A stretch of 21,250 bases of DNA, taken from positions 1-21,250 of the forward strand of contig PUKG01000117.1 of the NCBI GenBank assembly GCA_003550445.1. Reading direction: 5' to 3'. This stretch comes from Halobacteroidaceae bacterium. Its GTDB lineage: Bacteria > Bacillota > Halanaerobiia > B1SED10-174. Shown piece after piece: positions 14,870 through 21,250 of the stretch. A model generated the notes under the pieces. It was not told the DNA's origin. It searched no databases and saw only the letters and a program-made list of their open reading frames with translations. Made by a program: the position numbers and the translations under genes. How positions within the stretch are numbered: the stretch's first letter is position 1; the number at the start of each line of letters is the position of its first letter.

Positions 14870-17041
14870 ATGGAAGAACAACAGATAGTAAATTTGATAA
14901 GCAAGGAATTAGGATTGGGCCTGGAACAGGGTAAAAGAACAGTAGAACTCCTTGATGGGGGTAATACAATTCCTTTTATTTCCCGTTATAGAAAAGAAGC
15001 TACAGGGGGATTGGATGAGGAGGTCCTTAGAAGTTTTGAAGAGAGACTAAATTATCTACGAAATTTAATAAGCCGCAAAGAAGAAATAATAAGATTGATT
15101 GATGAGCAGGAAAAACTTACCCCCGAACTTGAAGAAAAAATAAAACAGGCAACTAAAATGCAGGAACTCGAAGACTTATACCGACCTTTCAGGCCCAAGA
15201 GAAGGACACGGGCCACAAAAGCCAAGGAAAAGGGTCTTGAACCTCTGGCCCAGTTAATTTTTGCTCAAAAAGAAGAACTTGAAAATCCTGAACAGGAAGC
15301 GGAAAAATATTTAGACGAAGAAAAGGAACTAACTGAAATTTCCCAGGTGTGGGAGGGAGCAAGGGATATTATTGCCGAATGGGTTTCCGATGACCCAGAA
15401 GCAAGGGCAATGGTGAGAAAAATAAGCTGGAATAAGGGAATTATTGTTTCCCGGGGGCAAACTGAAGATAATTCTCCCTATGAGATGTATTATGATTATA
15501 AAGAACCTGTAAAAAAACTCCCTCCCCACAGGGTGCTTGCTCTAAGCCGTGGGGAGAGGGAAGACTTCTTAAAAGTTGTCCTGGAAGTTCCCCAGGAGGA
15601 AATAGTGGGGCTTTTAGAGAAGAGATTTATTGAGAACAATGAGTTTTTTGGCAGAGAACATATTGAAAAAGCCGTTGAAGATGGGTACAAACGATTAATT
15701 CAACCTGCAGTCGAGAGGGAAATCAGGAGTGATATCTGGGATAAAGCTGAAGAACATGCAATTGGAATTTTTGCCTCCAACCTGAAAAAACTATTACTCC
15801 AACCTCCGGTAAGTGGAGCCAAAATTTTGGGAATTGACCCGGCTTTTCGAACCGGTTCAAAGATAGTGGTGGTTGATGAAACCGGCCGTGTTTTAGCAAC
15901 TGAAACAATTTACCCCCATGCTCCCCAGAATAAATGGGAACTTGGTCTGCGAGTTATAGTTGACCTGGTTGAAACCCATGGGGTGGATATTATAGCAATT
16001 GGAAATGGAACCGCCTGTCGGGAAACAGAAAAACTTGCCGTTGAGGTAATAGAGGAAACCAAGAAAGATTTAAAATATATTGTTGTTGATGAAGCGGGAG
16101 CAAGTGTCTATTCTGCTTCAACCCTTGCAAAACAGGAACTCCCCGGGATGGATGTATCAATGAGAGGTGCAGTTTCAATTGCCCGCCGCTTACAGGACCC
16201 CTTGGCTGAACTGGTTAAAATTGACCCCAAATCCCTCGGTGTGGGAATGTACCAGCACGATGTCACGGGATCAAAGCTTAAAGAAAAACTGGAACAGGTA
16301 GTGGAATCCTGCGTTAATCATGTGGGAGTTGACCTGAATACGGCTTCTCCAGCCTTATTACGGTATGTTTCCGGTATGAATAGCCGGGTGGCCAATGCTG
16401 TAGTGGAGGCAAGAGAAAAGGATGGGATTTTTAGTTCCCGACAGGATTTAAAGGGAATAAAGGGGTTTGGTGAAAAAACCTTTCAACAGGCCGCTGGATT
16501 TTTACGGCTCCATAGCTCTAAAGACCCTTTTGCCAGAACCCCGATTCACCCGGAATCCTACTCTGTTGCGGAAAAGCTTCTTGCCAAAACCGGTTTCAGT
16601 CCTGAAACCCTTGAGAACAAAGAAGAACTTAAGCAGTTGAGAGAAGAAATAAAAAAGATTAACCCGGTGGAACTGGTGGATGAATTAGATACAGGGTTAC
16701 CGACTTTAAGGGATATTATTGATGCTCTTTCACGCCCGGGGCGAGATCCCCGAGAGGACCTTCCCAAACCAATTTTCCGAACCAATGTACTATCAATTGA
16801 GGATCTTGAGGAGGGGATGATTTTAAAAGGAACTGTCAGAAATGTGGTCGATTTTGGGGCTTTTGTTGATATCGGAGTAAAAGAAGATGGACTGGTTCAC
16901 ATTTCCGAGATGAGTAATAGGTTCGTCAAAGACCCCCTTGAAGTTGTGGCGGTTGGGGATGTGGTGGATGTAATGGTAAAAGGAATTGACCTCAATAGAA
17001 AAAGGATTGGGCTGACCATGGTTCTTCCCAAAGAAAAATAA
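14870..17041 (+). CDS. tex: Transcription accessory protein Tex (S1 RNA-binding)
   Basis: The 723-residue protein has the standard Tex layout: a helical N-terminal region with NTIPFISRYRKEATGGLDEE near residue 30, a YqgF/RNase H-like domain from about 318 (ILGIDPAFRTGSKIVVVD), helix-hairpin-helix repeats at about 484-547 (VGVDLNTASPALLRYVSGM and LKGIKGFGEKTFQQ), and a C-terminal S1 domain at about 647-720 (LKGTVRNVVDFGAFVDIG). Tex is a conserved cytoplasmic nucleic-acid-binding factor associated with transcription. I chose the ATG at 14870 because the family begins here and GGAGGAGG lies 11 bases upstream; a TTG at 14834 overlaps the preceding stop and would add 12 residues. Confidence 0.96.
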   Translation: MEEQQIVNLISKELGLGLEQGKRTVELLDGGNTIPFISRYRKEATGGLDEEVLRSFEERLNYLRNLISRKEEIIRLIDEQEKLTPELEEKIKQATKMQELEDLYRPFRPKRRTRATKAKEKGLEPLAQLIFAQKEELENPEQEAEKYLDEEKELTEISQVWEGARDIIAEWVSDDPEARAMVRKISWNKGIIVSRGQTEDNSPYEMYYDYKEPVKKLPPHRVLALSRGEREDFLKVVLEVPQEEIVGLLEKRFIENNEFFGREHIEKAVEDGYKRLIQPAVEREIRSDIWDKAEEHAIGIFASNLKKLLLQPPVSGAKILGIDPAFRTGSKIVVVDETGRVLATETIYPHAPQNKWELGLRVIVDLVETHGVDIIAIGNGTACRETEKLAVEVIEETKKDLKYIVVDEAGASVYSASTLAKQELPGMDVSMRGAVSIARRLQDPLAELVKIDPKSLGVGMYQHDVTGSKLKEKLEQVVESCVNHVGVDLNTASPALLRYVSGMNSRVANAVVEAREKDGIFSSRQDLKGIKGFGEKTFQQAAGFLRLHSSKDPFARTPIHPESYSVAEKLLAKTGFSPETLENKEELKQLREEIKKINPVELVDELDTGLPTLRDIIDALSRPGRDPREDLPKPIFRTNVLSIEDLEEGMILKGTVRNVVDFGAFVDIGVKEDGLVHISEMSNRFVKDPLEVVAVGDVVDVMVKGIDLNRKRIGLTMVLPKEK

Positions 17042-17061
17042 AAGGAATGAGGTGAAAAAGC

Positions 17062-18756
17062 TTGTTTAATATTCGAATTGGCGGTGAGGCAGGGCAGGGA
17101 ATGAATACCATTGGAACTCTTCTTGCAAAATCTCTTTTGCGAATGGGGTACCATGTTTTTACCAGTAAGGACTATATGTCCCGGATAAGAGGCGGCCACA
17201 ATTTTTCTGATATTCGTTTTGGCTCTAAGCCCTTGCAGAGTGGAACGGAAAAAGTTGATATTTTGCTGGCTTTAAACAAAGAAACCTGGGAAATCCACAA
17301 AAATTCAATGACGGAAAGTGGTTTGTTGGTTTACGATCCCGATGATTTTTCTCCAGAAGGAGATGGCCCCGAAAAAGCAGGATTTCCTTTTTTAAAAAAG
17401 GCAGAAGAAATCGGAGATAAGCGAATTGCAGGGGTAATTGCTCTCGGTTTAATCCACAGGATATTTGACCTTTCCCCAGATCACTTGAAAAAAATCCTTT
17501 CGGAAAAATTTTCCGGGGAAATTTTGGAGAAAAACATAAAAGGGCTGGATTTGGGTTATCAGGAGGGTGAGGAAAAATTTTCAATTAAGCCAAACCCGGA
17601 TCTAAAGGGAACAAAATTGATTAGCGGAAATGATGCTATTGGGTTCGGGGCACTGGTTGCAGGGGTTCAGTTTTATTCTGCTTATCCAATGACCCCATCA
17701 ACAGGTGTTCTGAATTTCCTATCTGCCCAGGGAGAAAAATTCAAAATTCTGGTTGAACAGGCGGAAGATGAAATTGCTGCAATAAACATGGCTTTAGGAG
17801 CGTCTTACGGTGGAGTCAGGGCAATGACCGGAACCTCCGGTGGAGGTTTTTCCCTTATGGTCGAAGGACTGGGCCTTTCAGGGATTACAGAAACTCCCCT
17901 GGTTATTCTTAACGGGCAACGGCCTGGGCCTGCAACTGGTTTGCCCACGAGGACAGAACAGGGGGACTTGGAATTTGTTATTCATGCTTCTCAGGGCGAA
18001 TTTCCAAGAATTGTTCTAGCCCCAAGAGATGTTTTCAATGCTTTCTCTCAGACCGTAAGGGCGTTTAACCTTGCAGAAAAGTACCAATTGCCAGTAATTA
18101 TTTTAAGCGACCAATTCCTCGGGGATTCCGAGCAAACCATTTCTGATTTTAAGCCGGAGGATTTTAAAATCGATCGGGGAAAATTGCTTAAGGATTATAA
18201 AGAAGAAAAACCTTACCTGAGGTATAGGTACACTGAAGATGGGATATCACCCCGTTTGATACCCGGAGCGAAAGATCAGGTGGTGCTTGTAGATAGTGAT
18301 GAACACAACGAAGCCGGAAATATTATTGAAGATGCTGAGACAAGAACAAAAATGGTAGAAAAAAGAATGAAAAGAATGGAAAAAATTACGGAGGAAATGG
18401 AGCCCCCCCTTTACAAGGGCCCCAAACCCGAGAAAGTAGAATTAATCCTGGTCAGTTGGGGATCAAATTTTGGACCGGTTGAGGAAGCACGGATTGGACT
18501 GGAGGAAGAAGGGATAAAAGTGGGGCATTATTCTTTTGTAGATATCTGGCCCCTGCCCAGAGGTGATTGGGAGAAAACCCTAAAAGAAAAAGAATGGGCT
18601 TTAATTGAAAACAATTTTTCCGGTCAGCTGGGTTCTTTGTTACAAAAAAGAGAAATAGGTTATCCCGAATTTTTCCTCAAAAAATATGATGGCCGACCCT
18701 TTACTGGCGATGAAATTAAGCGCCGTATTAAGGAGGAGGTGGCAAACCGTGGTTGA
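17062..18756 (+). CDS. korA: 2-oxoacid:ferredoxin oxidoreductase, fused gamma-alpha subunit (KorA-like)
   Basis: The 564-residue protein fuses a gamma domain (about 1-180, with GGEAGQGMNTIGTLLAKSL and SRIRGGHNFSDIRFG) to an alpha subunit. The alpha part has a thiamine-binding pyrimidine domain (about 185-340, with YSAYPMTPSTG and QAEDEIAAINMALGASYGG) and a C-terminal domain with ELILVSWGSNFGPV. With the next gene it forms an enzyme that oxidatively decarboxylates a 2-oxoacid to acyl-CoA, passing electrons to ferredoxin. 2-oxoglutarate is the usual substrate for this two-gene form, but branched-chain 2-oxoacids or pyruvate cannot be excluded. The start is TTG at 17062, preceded by GAGGTGA. It lies 20 bases after tex. 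Confidence 0.9.
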   Translation: MFNIRIGGEAGQGMNTIGTLLAKSLLRMGYHVFTSKDYMSRIRGGHNFSDIRFGSKPLQSGTEKVDILLALNKETWEIHKNSMTESGLLVYDPDDFSPEGDGPEKAGFPFLKKAEEIGDKRIAGVIALGLIHRIFDLSPDHLKKILSEKFSGEILEKNIKGLDLGYQEGEEKFSIKPNPDLKGTKLISGNDAIGFGALVAGVQFYSAYPMTPSTGVLNFLSAQGEKFKILVEQAEDEIAAINMALGASYGGVRAMTGTSGGGFSLMVEGLGLSGITETPLVILNGQRPGPATGLPTRTEQGDLEFVIHASQGEFPRIVLAPRDVFNAFSQTVRAFNLAEKYQLPVIILSDQFLGDSEQTISDFKPEDFKIDRGKLLKDYKEEKPYLRYRYTEDGISPRLIPGAKDQVVLVDSDEHNEAGNIIEDAETRTKMVEKRMKRMEKITEEMEPPLYKGPKPEKVELILVSWGSNFGPVEEARIGLEEEGIKVGHYSFVDIWPLPRGDWEKTLKEKEWALIENNFSGQLGSLLQKREIGYPEFFLKKYDGRPFTGDEIKRRIKEEVANRG

Positions 18757-19603
18757 TAAGAAGGATTACCAAAACACAGAGGAAATTGCGTGGTGTCCTG
18801 GCTGTGGAAATTTTGCTATAAGATTAGCCCTCCAGGAAGCTCTTGCCGAGTTAAACTTAGAACCCCATCAGGTAGTTATTGCCAGCGGTATTGGACAGGC
18901 TGCAAAAGCACCTCATTACCTGAGAATCAATGGATTTAATGGGTTGCACGGCAGGGCAATTCCCGTTGGAACCTCTTTGGCTTCAATAAGGAAGGACCTG
19001 AAGGTAATTGTGGAATCAGGAGATGGAGATATTTATGGTGAGGGAGGAAATCACTTTTTACACGCCTTCCGGCGAAATCCCGATATGGCTTTGTTTGTCC
19101 ACAATAATCAGGTTTATGGTCTAACCAAAGGACAGGCTTCTCCAACCTCTGAAATCGGAATGAAAACTGGAGTTCAGGTAAAGGGAGTGACCAACCTTCC
19201 CCTTAATCCCCTACTTATTGCCCTTGTAAGTGGAGCAAGTTTTGTTGCCCGTTCTTTTGCCGGAGACAAAAAACACTTGAAAACAATGATGCAAAAAGCA
19301 ATTGAGCATAAAGGCCTGGCTTATTTAGATATTCTTCAACCCTGTGTAACCTTCAATAAAATAAATACTTTTAAGTGGTACAAAGAAAGGGTTTACCATT
19401 TAGAGGATGATCATAATCCGGAAAACTGGGAAATGGCTGTGGAAAAAGCCCGGGAATGGGGAGAAAAAATTCCCACAGGGGTTTTTTACCAAAAAGAAAG
19501 GCGAGTTTTTGCTGAGGATTTCCCAGAGCTATCCAGAGAGGAAATCTTTGATCCCCGGGAAAGGGTTTATTGTTGGCCTGAACTTCTGGAAAACTACAAG
19601 TAA
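18749..19603 (+). CDS. korB: 2-oxoacid:ferredoxin oxidoreductase, beta subunit (KorB-like)
   Basis: From GTG 18749 the protein has 284 residues, starts eight bases before the korA stop, and has AGGAGGAGG at 18731-18739. An upstream in-frame ATG at 18686 would add 21 residues from inside korA and is not favoured. Visible features are AWCPGCGNF (Cys-16 and Cys-19) and Cys-199 in LQPCVTFN, which with one more Cys would ligate a 4Fe-4S cluster, and the thiamine diphosphate motif GDGD (91-94) followed by NNQVYGLTKGQASPT. A separate ferredoxin-like delta subunit is not encoded here, so electrons go to a free ferredoxin. Confidence 0.93.
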   Translation: MVDKKDYQNTEEIAWCPGCGNFAIRLALQEALAELNLEPHQVVIASGIGQAAKAPHYLRINGFNGLHGRAIPVGTSLASIRKDLKVIVESGDGDIYGEGGNHFLHAFRRNPDMALFVHNNQVYGLTKGQASPTSEIGMKTGVQVKGVTNLPLNPLLIALVSGASFVARSFAGDKKHLKTMMQKAIEHKGLAYLDILQPCVTFNKINTFKWYKERVYHLEDDHNPENWEMAVEKAREWGEKIPTGVFYQKERRVFAEDFPELSREEIFDPRERVYCWPELLENYK

Positions 19604-19638
19604 AAATGAAGATGACCCCGGATAAAACCGGGGTCATC
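19602..19638 (-). terminator. Strong hairpin terminator, minus-strand polarity
   Basis: GATGACCCCGG (19611-19621) pairs perfectly with CCGGGGTCATC (19628-19638) around a six-base loop. Read on the minus strand, it is followed by TTCATTTTTAC, a T-run; on the plus strand it is followed by AAACAAAAAAG with no T-run. It could block 3' decay or weakly end the korB message on the plus strand, but its terminator polarity is minus, as the second terminator behind the predicted small RNA. Confidence 0.7.
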
Positions 19639-19642
19639 AAAC

Positions 19643-19720
19643 AAAAAAGCTCACTCCGGAGGTTGGGAGGAGGGAAATCCAACCTGGGGCTAGTACCGGA
19701 GGACTTTAGTGAATTATTCT
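19643..19720 (-). ncRNA. Predicted small RNA with pyrimidine-rich anti-Shine-Dalgarno loop
   Basis: A consensus minus-strand promoter predicts a start near 19720. The RNA would fold as a single bulged hairpin. UUCA (19713-19710) pairs with UGAG (19653-19650), CUCCGG (19701-19696) with CCGGAG (19659-19654), and AGGUUGG (19685-19679) with CCAACCU (19666-19660). The 12-base loop is AUUUCCCUCCUC (19678-19667). The basal stem is followed by C and six U (19648-19643), an intrinsic terminator, giving about 78 nt. Bulges of 8 and 10 bases lie on the 5' side only. The C-rich loop resembles the CU-rich target-binding loops of Firmicutes small RNAs. It is not a tRNA, SRP RNA, 6S RNA or tmRNA by its visible motifs. 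Prediction only. Confidence 0.6.
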
Positions 19721-19734
19721 TTTAACATTATAAA
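19705..19734 (+). promoter_or_regulatory. Possible plus-strand promoter for the acylphosphatase gene
   Basis: TTTAGT (19705-19710) and TATAAA (19729-19734) are separated by 18 bases on the plus strand. The -35 match is weak. The -10 box overlaps the minus-strand TATAAT, so the two transcripts would start from interleaved, mutually exclusive promoters. Confidence 0.35.
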
Positions 19735-19756
19735 GCAACGCTGATAGCTCTGTCAA
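19727..19756 (-). promoter_or_regulatory. Consensus sigma-A promoter for the predicted small RNA
   Basis: On the minus strand TTGACA (19756-19751) and TATAAT (19732-19727) are both perfect matches to the consensus, with an 18-base spacer. The predicted start is about seven bases beyond, near 19720. It is the only perfect pair I found in the window. The only thing downstream before korB on that strand is the hairpin RNA. Confidence 0.7.
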
Positions 19757-19827
19757 GGGAAAGGAAGCGATTTTTCTTTTCTTTTGGGAAACGTACCGCC
19801 GAGGAATTTGGAAAGGGAGGGGAAAAA

Positions 19828-20106
19828 ATGGGGGATGCGGCAGTAAAAGCAAGAGTTCAGGGCAGGGTTCAGGGGGTGGGGTTTCGTCACTTTGTCTTTG
19901 AGAAGGCCCAAAAACTTGGCCTTGCTGGTTATGTAAAAAACCTACCTGATGGAGATGTTGCGGTTTATGCTGAAGGAGAAGAAGAAGATCTTAGGCAGTT
20001 AGAAAAATTTTTAAATGAAGGACCTTTTATGGCCAGGGTAACAAATGTGAATTTGGAATGGTGTGAACCGGAAGGGGACCATTCTTCTTTTGAAGTCAGG
20101 TTTTAA
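19828..20106 (+). CDS. acyP: Acylphosphatase
   Basis: This 92-residue ferredoxin-like-fold enzyme hydrolyses carboxyl-phosphate bonds. The active-site loop GRVQGVGFRHF contains catalytic Arg-20, and YVKNLPDGDV contains catalytic Asn-38. Length is normal for the family. The ATG at 19828 has GGGAGGGG six bases upstream. The unrecognised gene at 20120 follows after 13 bases, so they are likely co-transcribed. Confidence 0.96.
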   Translation: MGDAAVKARVQGRVQGVGFRHFVFEKAQKLGLAGYVKNLPDGDVAVYAEGEEEDLRQLEKFLNEGPFMARVTNVNLEWCEPEGDHSSFEVRF

Positions 20107-20119
20107 AAGGAAGGATAAT

Positions 20120-21250
20120 ATGGGGAGAATTGATGGCCTGGATTATCCAGAGGGGAAAATTAAAAAAACGAGTGCCTCTTTTCTTTCAGAACTATTAAAA
20201 AAATTTGGTTTGCAAGAAAAAAGGCTTTACCAAATGGGGACAGTTGAGCTGAAACAGGAGTTAGAGGCAAGAAATCTTTCAAGCTATTCTTCAAGGTTAA
20301 GAACGAGGATTGAGGTTTTAATTTTGATTTTGGGATTGGAACAAAGAAATGAAGGCAGTTACTGGGATAAGCCTCCTGCCAACCGGCTTCTTGCTTCGGA
20401 ATTATTAATACAAGCCATAACCCTTGCCCGAAATAAGGGCAAATCCCTTTTGGGAAGGGAAATAGGTGACTATCTGGAAAAAACAGGCTTAAAAGGAGAA
20501 AGAGAACAAATTTTTAAGGCCTTTTCTCGTTTGCTGCAGGAAAATGTGAAAAACAGGTCAGAATTAAGAATTCTCTTAAATCAACTGGATAATTCAGGTT
20601 TTTTAGGGTTGCAAAGATTTTTACGGACCGGGGATTATTCCAGATTAAATAGGGTTTCTGCAACAAGGTTTCTTGCTCTTGAGGTTTTTTTGAACTATTT
20701 ACTTGAAGGAGACCTTCCTCGAGGTAGGATAAGCCAGCCTCTTCAGGGGAGAAAAATTGAATTGGACTTACCGGAAGTTTTTAACCAGATGCTTTTAACC
20801 GTTAACAGGTATCGTTTACACCCTTTGGCAAGGGCCTTTGAGGATCTTTCCCTTTGGGCCGGCCAGGAACTTGCCCAGGCGGCAAGAGAAGAAACTTTCC
20901 GCTTGACCAATGATCAGAGATTTTCCCCGGGTGCGGTTGAATTTATTATCGGCAGACTAAATAAACTTGTTTTTGGGGAAAAAGGGCTTCCCAATCCTAT
21001 CGATAATGGTTTTGATCAACAGGAAAAAATGCAGGTAGCAATTTTGTTGCGCAATAATTACCCGGCCATATATCGTTATCATCGCCAGTTAGGCCTTCCT
21101 TTCCTGGCTTTAGATGAAGAGGAATCTTTCCCCAGGTTTGGACCCTGCTTTATTGCTGGGGCTGTATTAACCAAACCCGAAGATGGAATATATATTGAAA
21201 TCCTTCGGTTTTGGAGATCGAGATATCTGGGAAAAAGTGATTTTGGTTTA
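20120..21250 (+). CDS. Unrecognised protein, 3' partial
   Basis: The frame is open for 377 codons from ATG 20120, with AAGGAAGG five bases upstream, and runs off the window end. The visible protein has no signal peptide or membrane segment. Residues 1-310 look mostly helical and soluble (for example ASELLIQAITLARNKGKSLL and PLARAFEDLSLWAGQELAQ). The last 40 visible residues, with GPCFIAGAVLTKPEDGIYI, look like a beta-containing domain that continues outside. There are no obvious nucleotide- or metal-binding motifs and only one Cys. I recognise no family. The position directly after acyP may or may not be functional. Confidence 0.85.
   Translation, partial: MGRIDGLDYPEGKIKKTSASFLSELLKKFGLQEKRLYQMGTVELKQELEARNLSSYSSRLRTRIEVLILILGLEQRNEGSYWDKPPANRLLASELLIQAITLARNKGKSLLGREIGDYLEKTGLKGEREQIFKAFSRLLQENVKNRSELRILLNQLDNSGFLGLQRFLRTGDYSRLNRVSATRFLALEVFLNYLLEGDLPRGRISQPLQGRKIELDLPEVFNQMLLTVNRYRLHPLARAFEDLSLWAGQELAQAAREETFRLTNDQRFSPGAVEFIIGRLNKLVFGEKGLPNPIDNGFDQQEKMQVAILLRNNYPAIYRYHRQLGLPFLALDEEESFPRFGPCFIAGAVLTKPEDGIYIEILRFWRSRYLGKSDFGL

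Noticed and set aside
18686..18748. Upstream ATG extension of korB
   Set aside because: The added residues lie within the korA coding region, and a perfectly spaced AGGAGGAGG supports GTG 18749. Family N-termini begin shortly before the CPGCG motif.
19640..19720. Possible tRNA, SRP RNA or known riboswitch in the korB-acyP gap
   Set aside because: There is no cloverleaf, no GGTTCGA arm, no GGUCCGGAAGGAAGCAGCC-type SRP motif and no recognised aptamer core. Terminator and promoter orientation fit a minus-strand RNA better than a leader of acyP.
1..21250. CRISPR arrays, insertion sequences, prophage or toxin-antitoxin genes
   Set aside because: No regularly spaced repeats, transposase or integrase motifs, or attachment-site signs were seen on either strand.

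Overview
The window is about 21 kb of AT-rich bacterial DNA with strong purine-rich ribosome binding sites and many TTG and GTG starts. The Asp23/AmaP pair, an EF-P carrying the Lys-32 loop, and the pepP-efp-asp23-nusB skeleton point to an anaerobic member of the Bacillota (Firmicutes). A secretin gene and a full PilMNOP-like set suggest an envelope with an outer membrane. A diderm, possibly halophilic clostridial lineage such as Halanaerobiales fits, but this is inference; no rRNA or other taxonomic marker is present.

Region 1 (1-6684) is a tightly packed, partly overlapping operon for a type IV pilus or type II secretion machine. It holds the end of a PilC/GspF platform protein, four minor-pilin/pseudopilin genes in gspH-I-J-K order, then pilM, pilN, pilO, a pilP-like gene and a secretin. 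The assembly ATPase, the major pilin and the prepilin peptidase are not visible and may lie upstream.

Region 2 (6698-10296) holds housekeeping genes on the same strand: an Xaa-Pro aminopeptidase, elongation factor P and a terminator, then asp23, amaP, a second terminator and nusB. The spoIIIA and accBC genes that sit between efp and asp23 in Bacillus subtilis are absent here.

Region 3 (10313-14837) has an AbrB-family membrane protein on the minus strand. Divergent from it is a plus-strand group: a 48-residue single-span membrane protein, an unrecognised membrane-anchored protein of 237 residues, a Na+/Ca2+ exchanger-type antiporter and a secreted alpha/beta hydrolase with an Asn-repeat tail. 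Region 4 (14870-19603) encodes the transcription accessory protein Tex and the two subunits of a 2-oxoacid:ferredoxin oxidoreductase. Region 5 (19828-21250) encodes an acylphosphatase and a large unrecognised protein cut by the window end.

The most interesting non-coding signal lies between korB and the acylphosphatase. On the minus strand a consensus sigma-A promoter (TTGACA, 18-base spacer, TATAAT) is followed by a bulged hairpin with a 12-base pyrimidine loop and a run of six U, then by a second terminator. This predicts a small RNA of about 78 nt whose loop is complementary to Shine-Dalgarno sequences, including several in this window. I am not aware of a described family that matches it, but I could not search.
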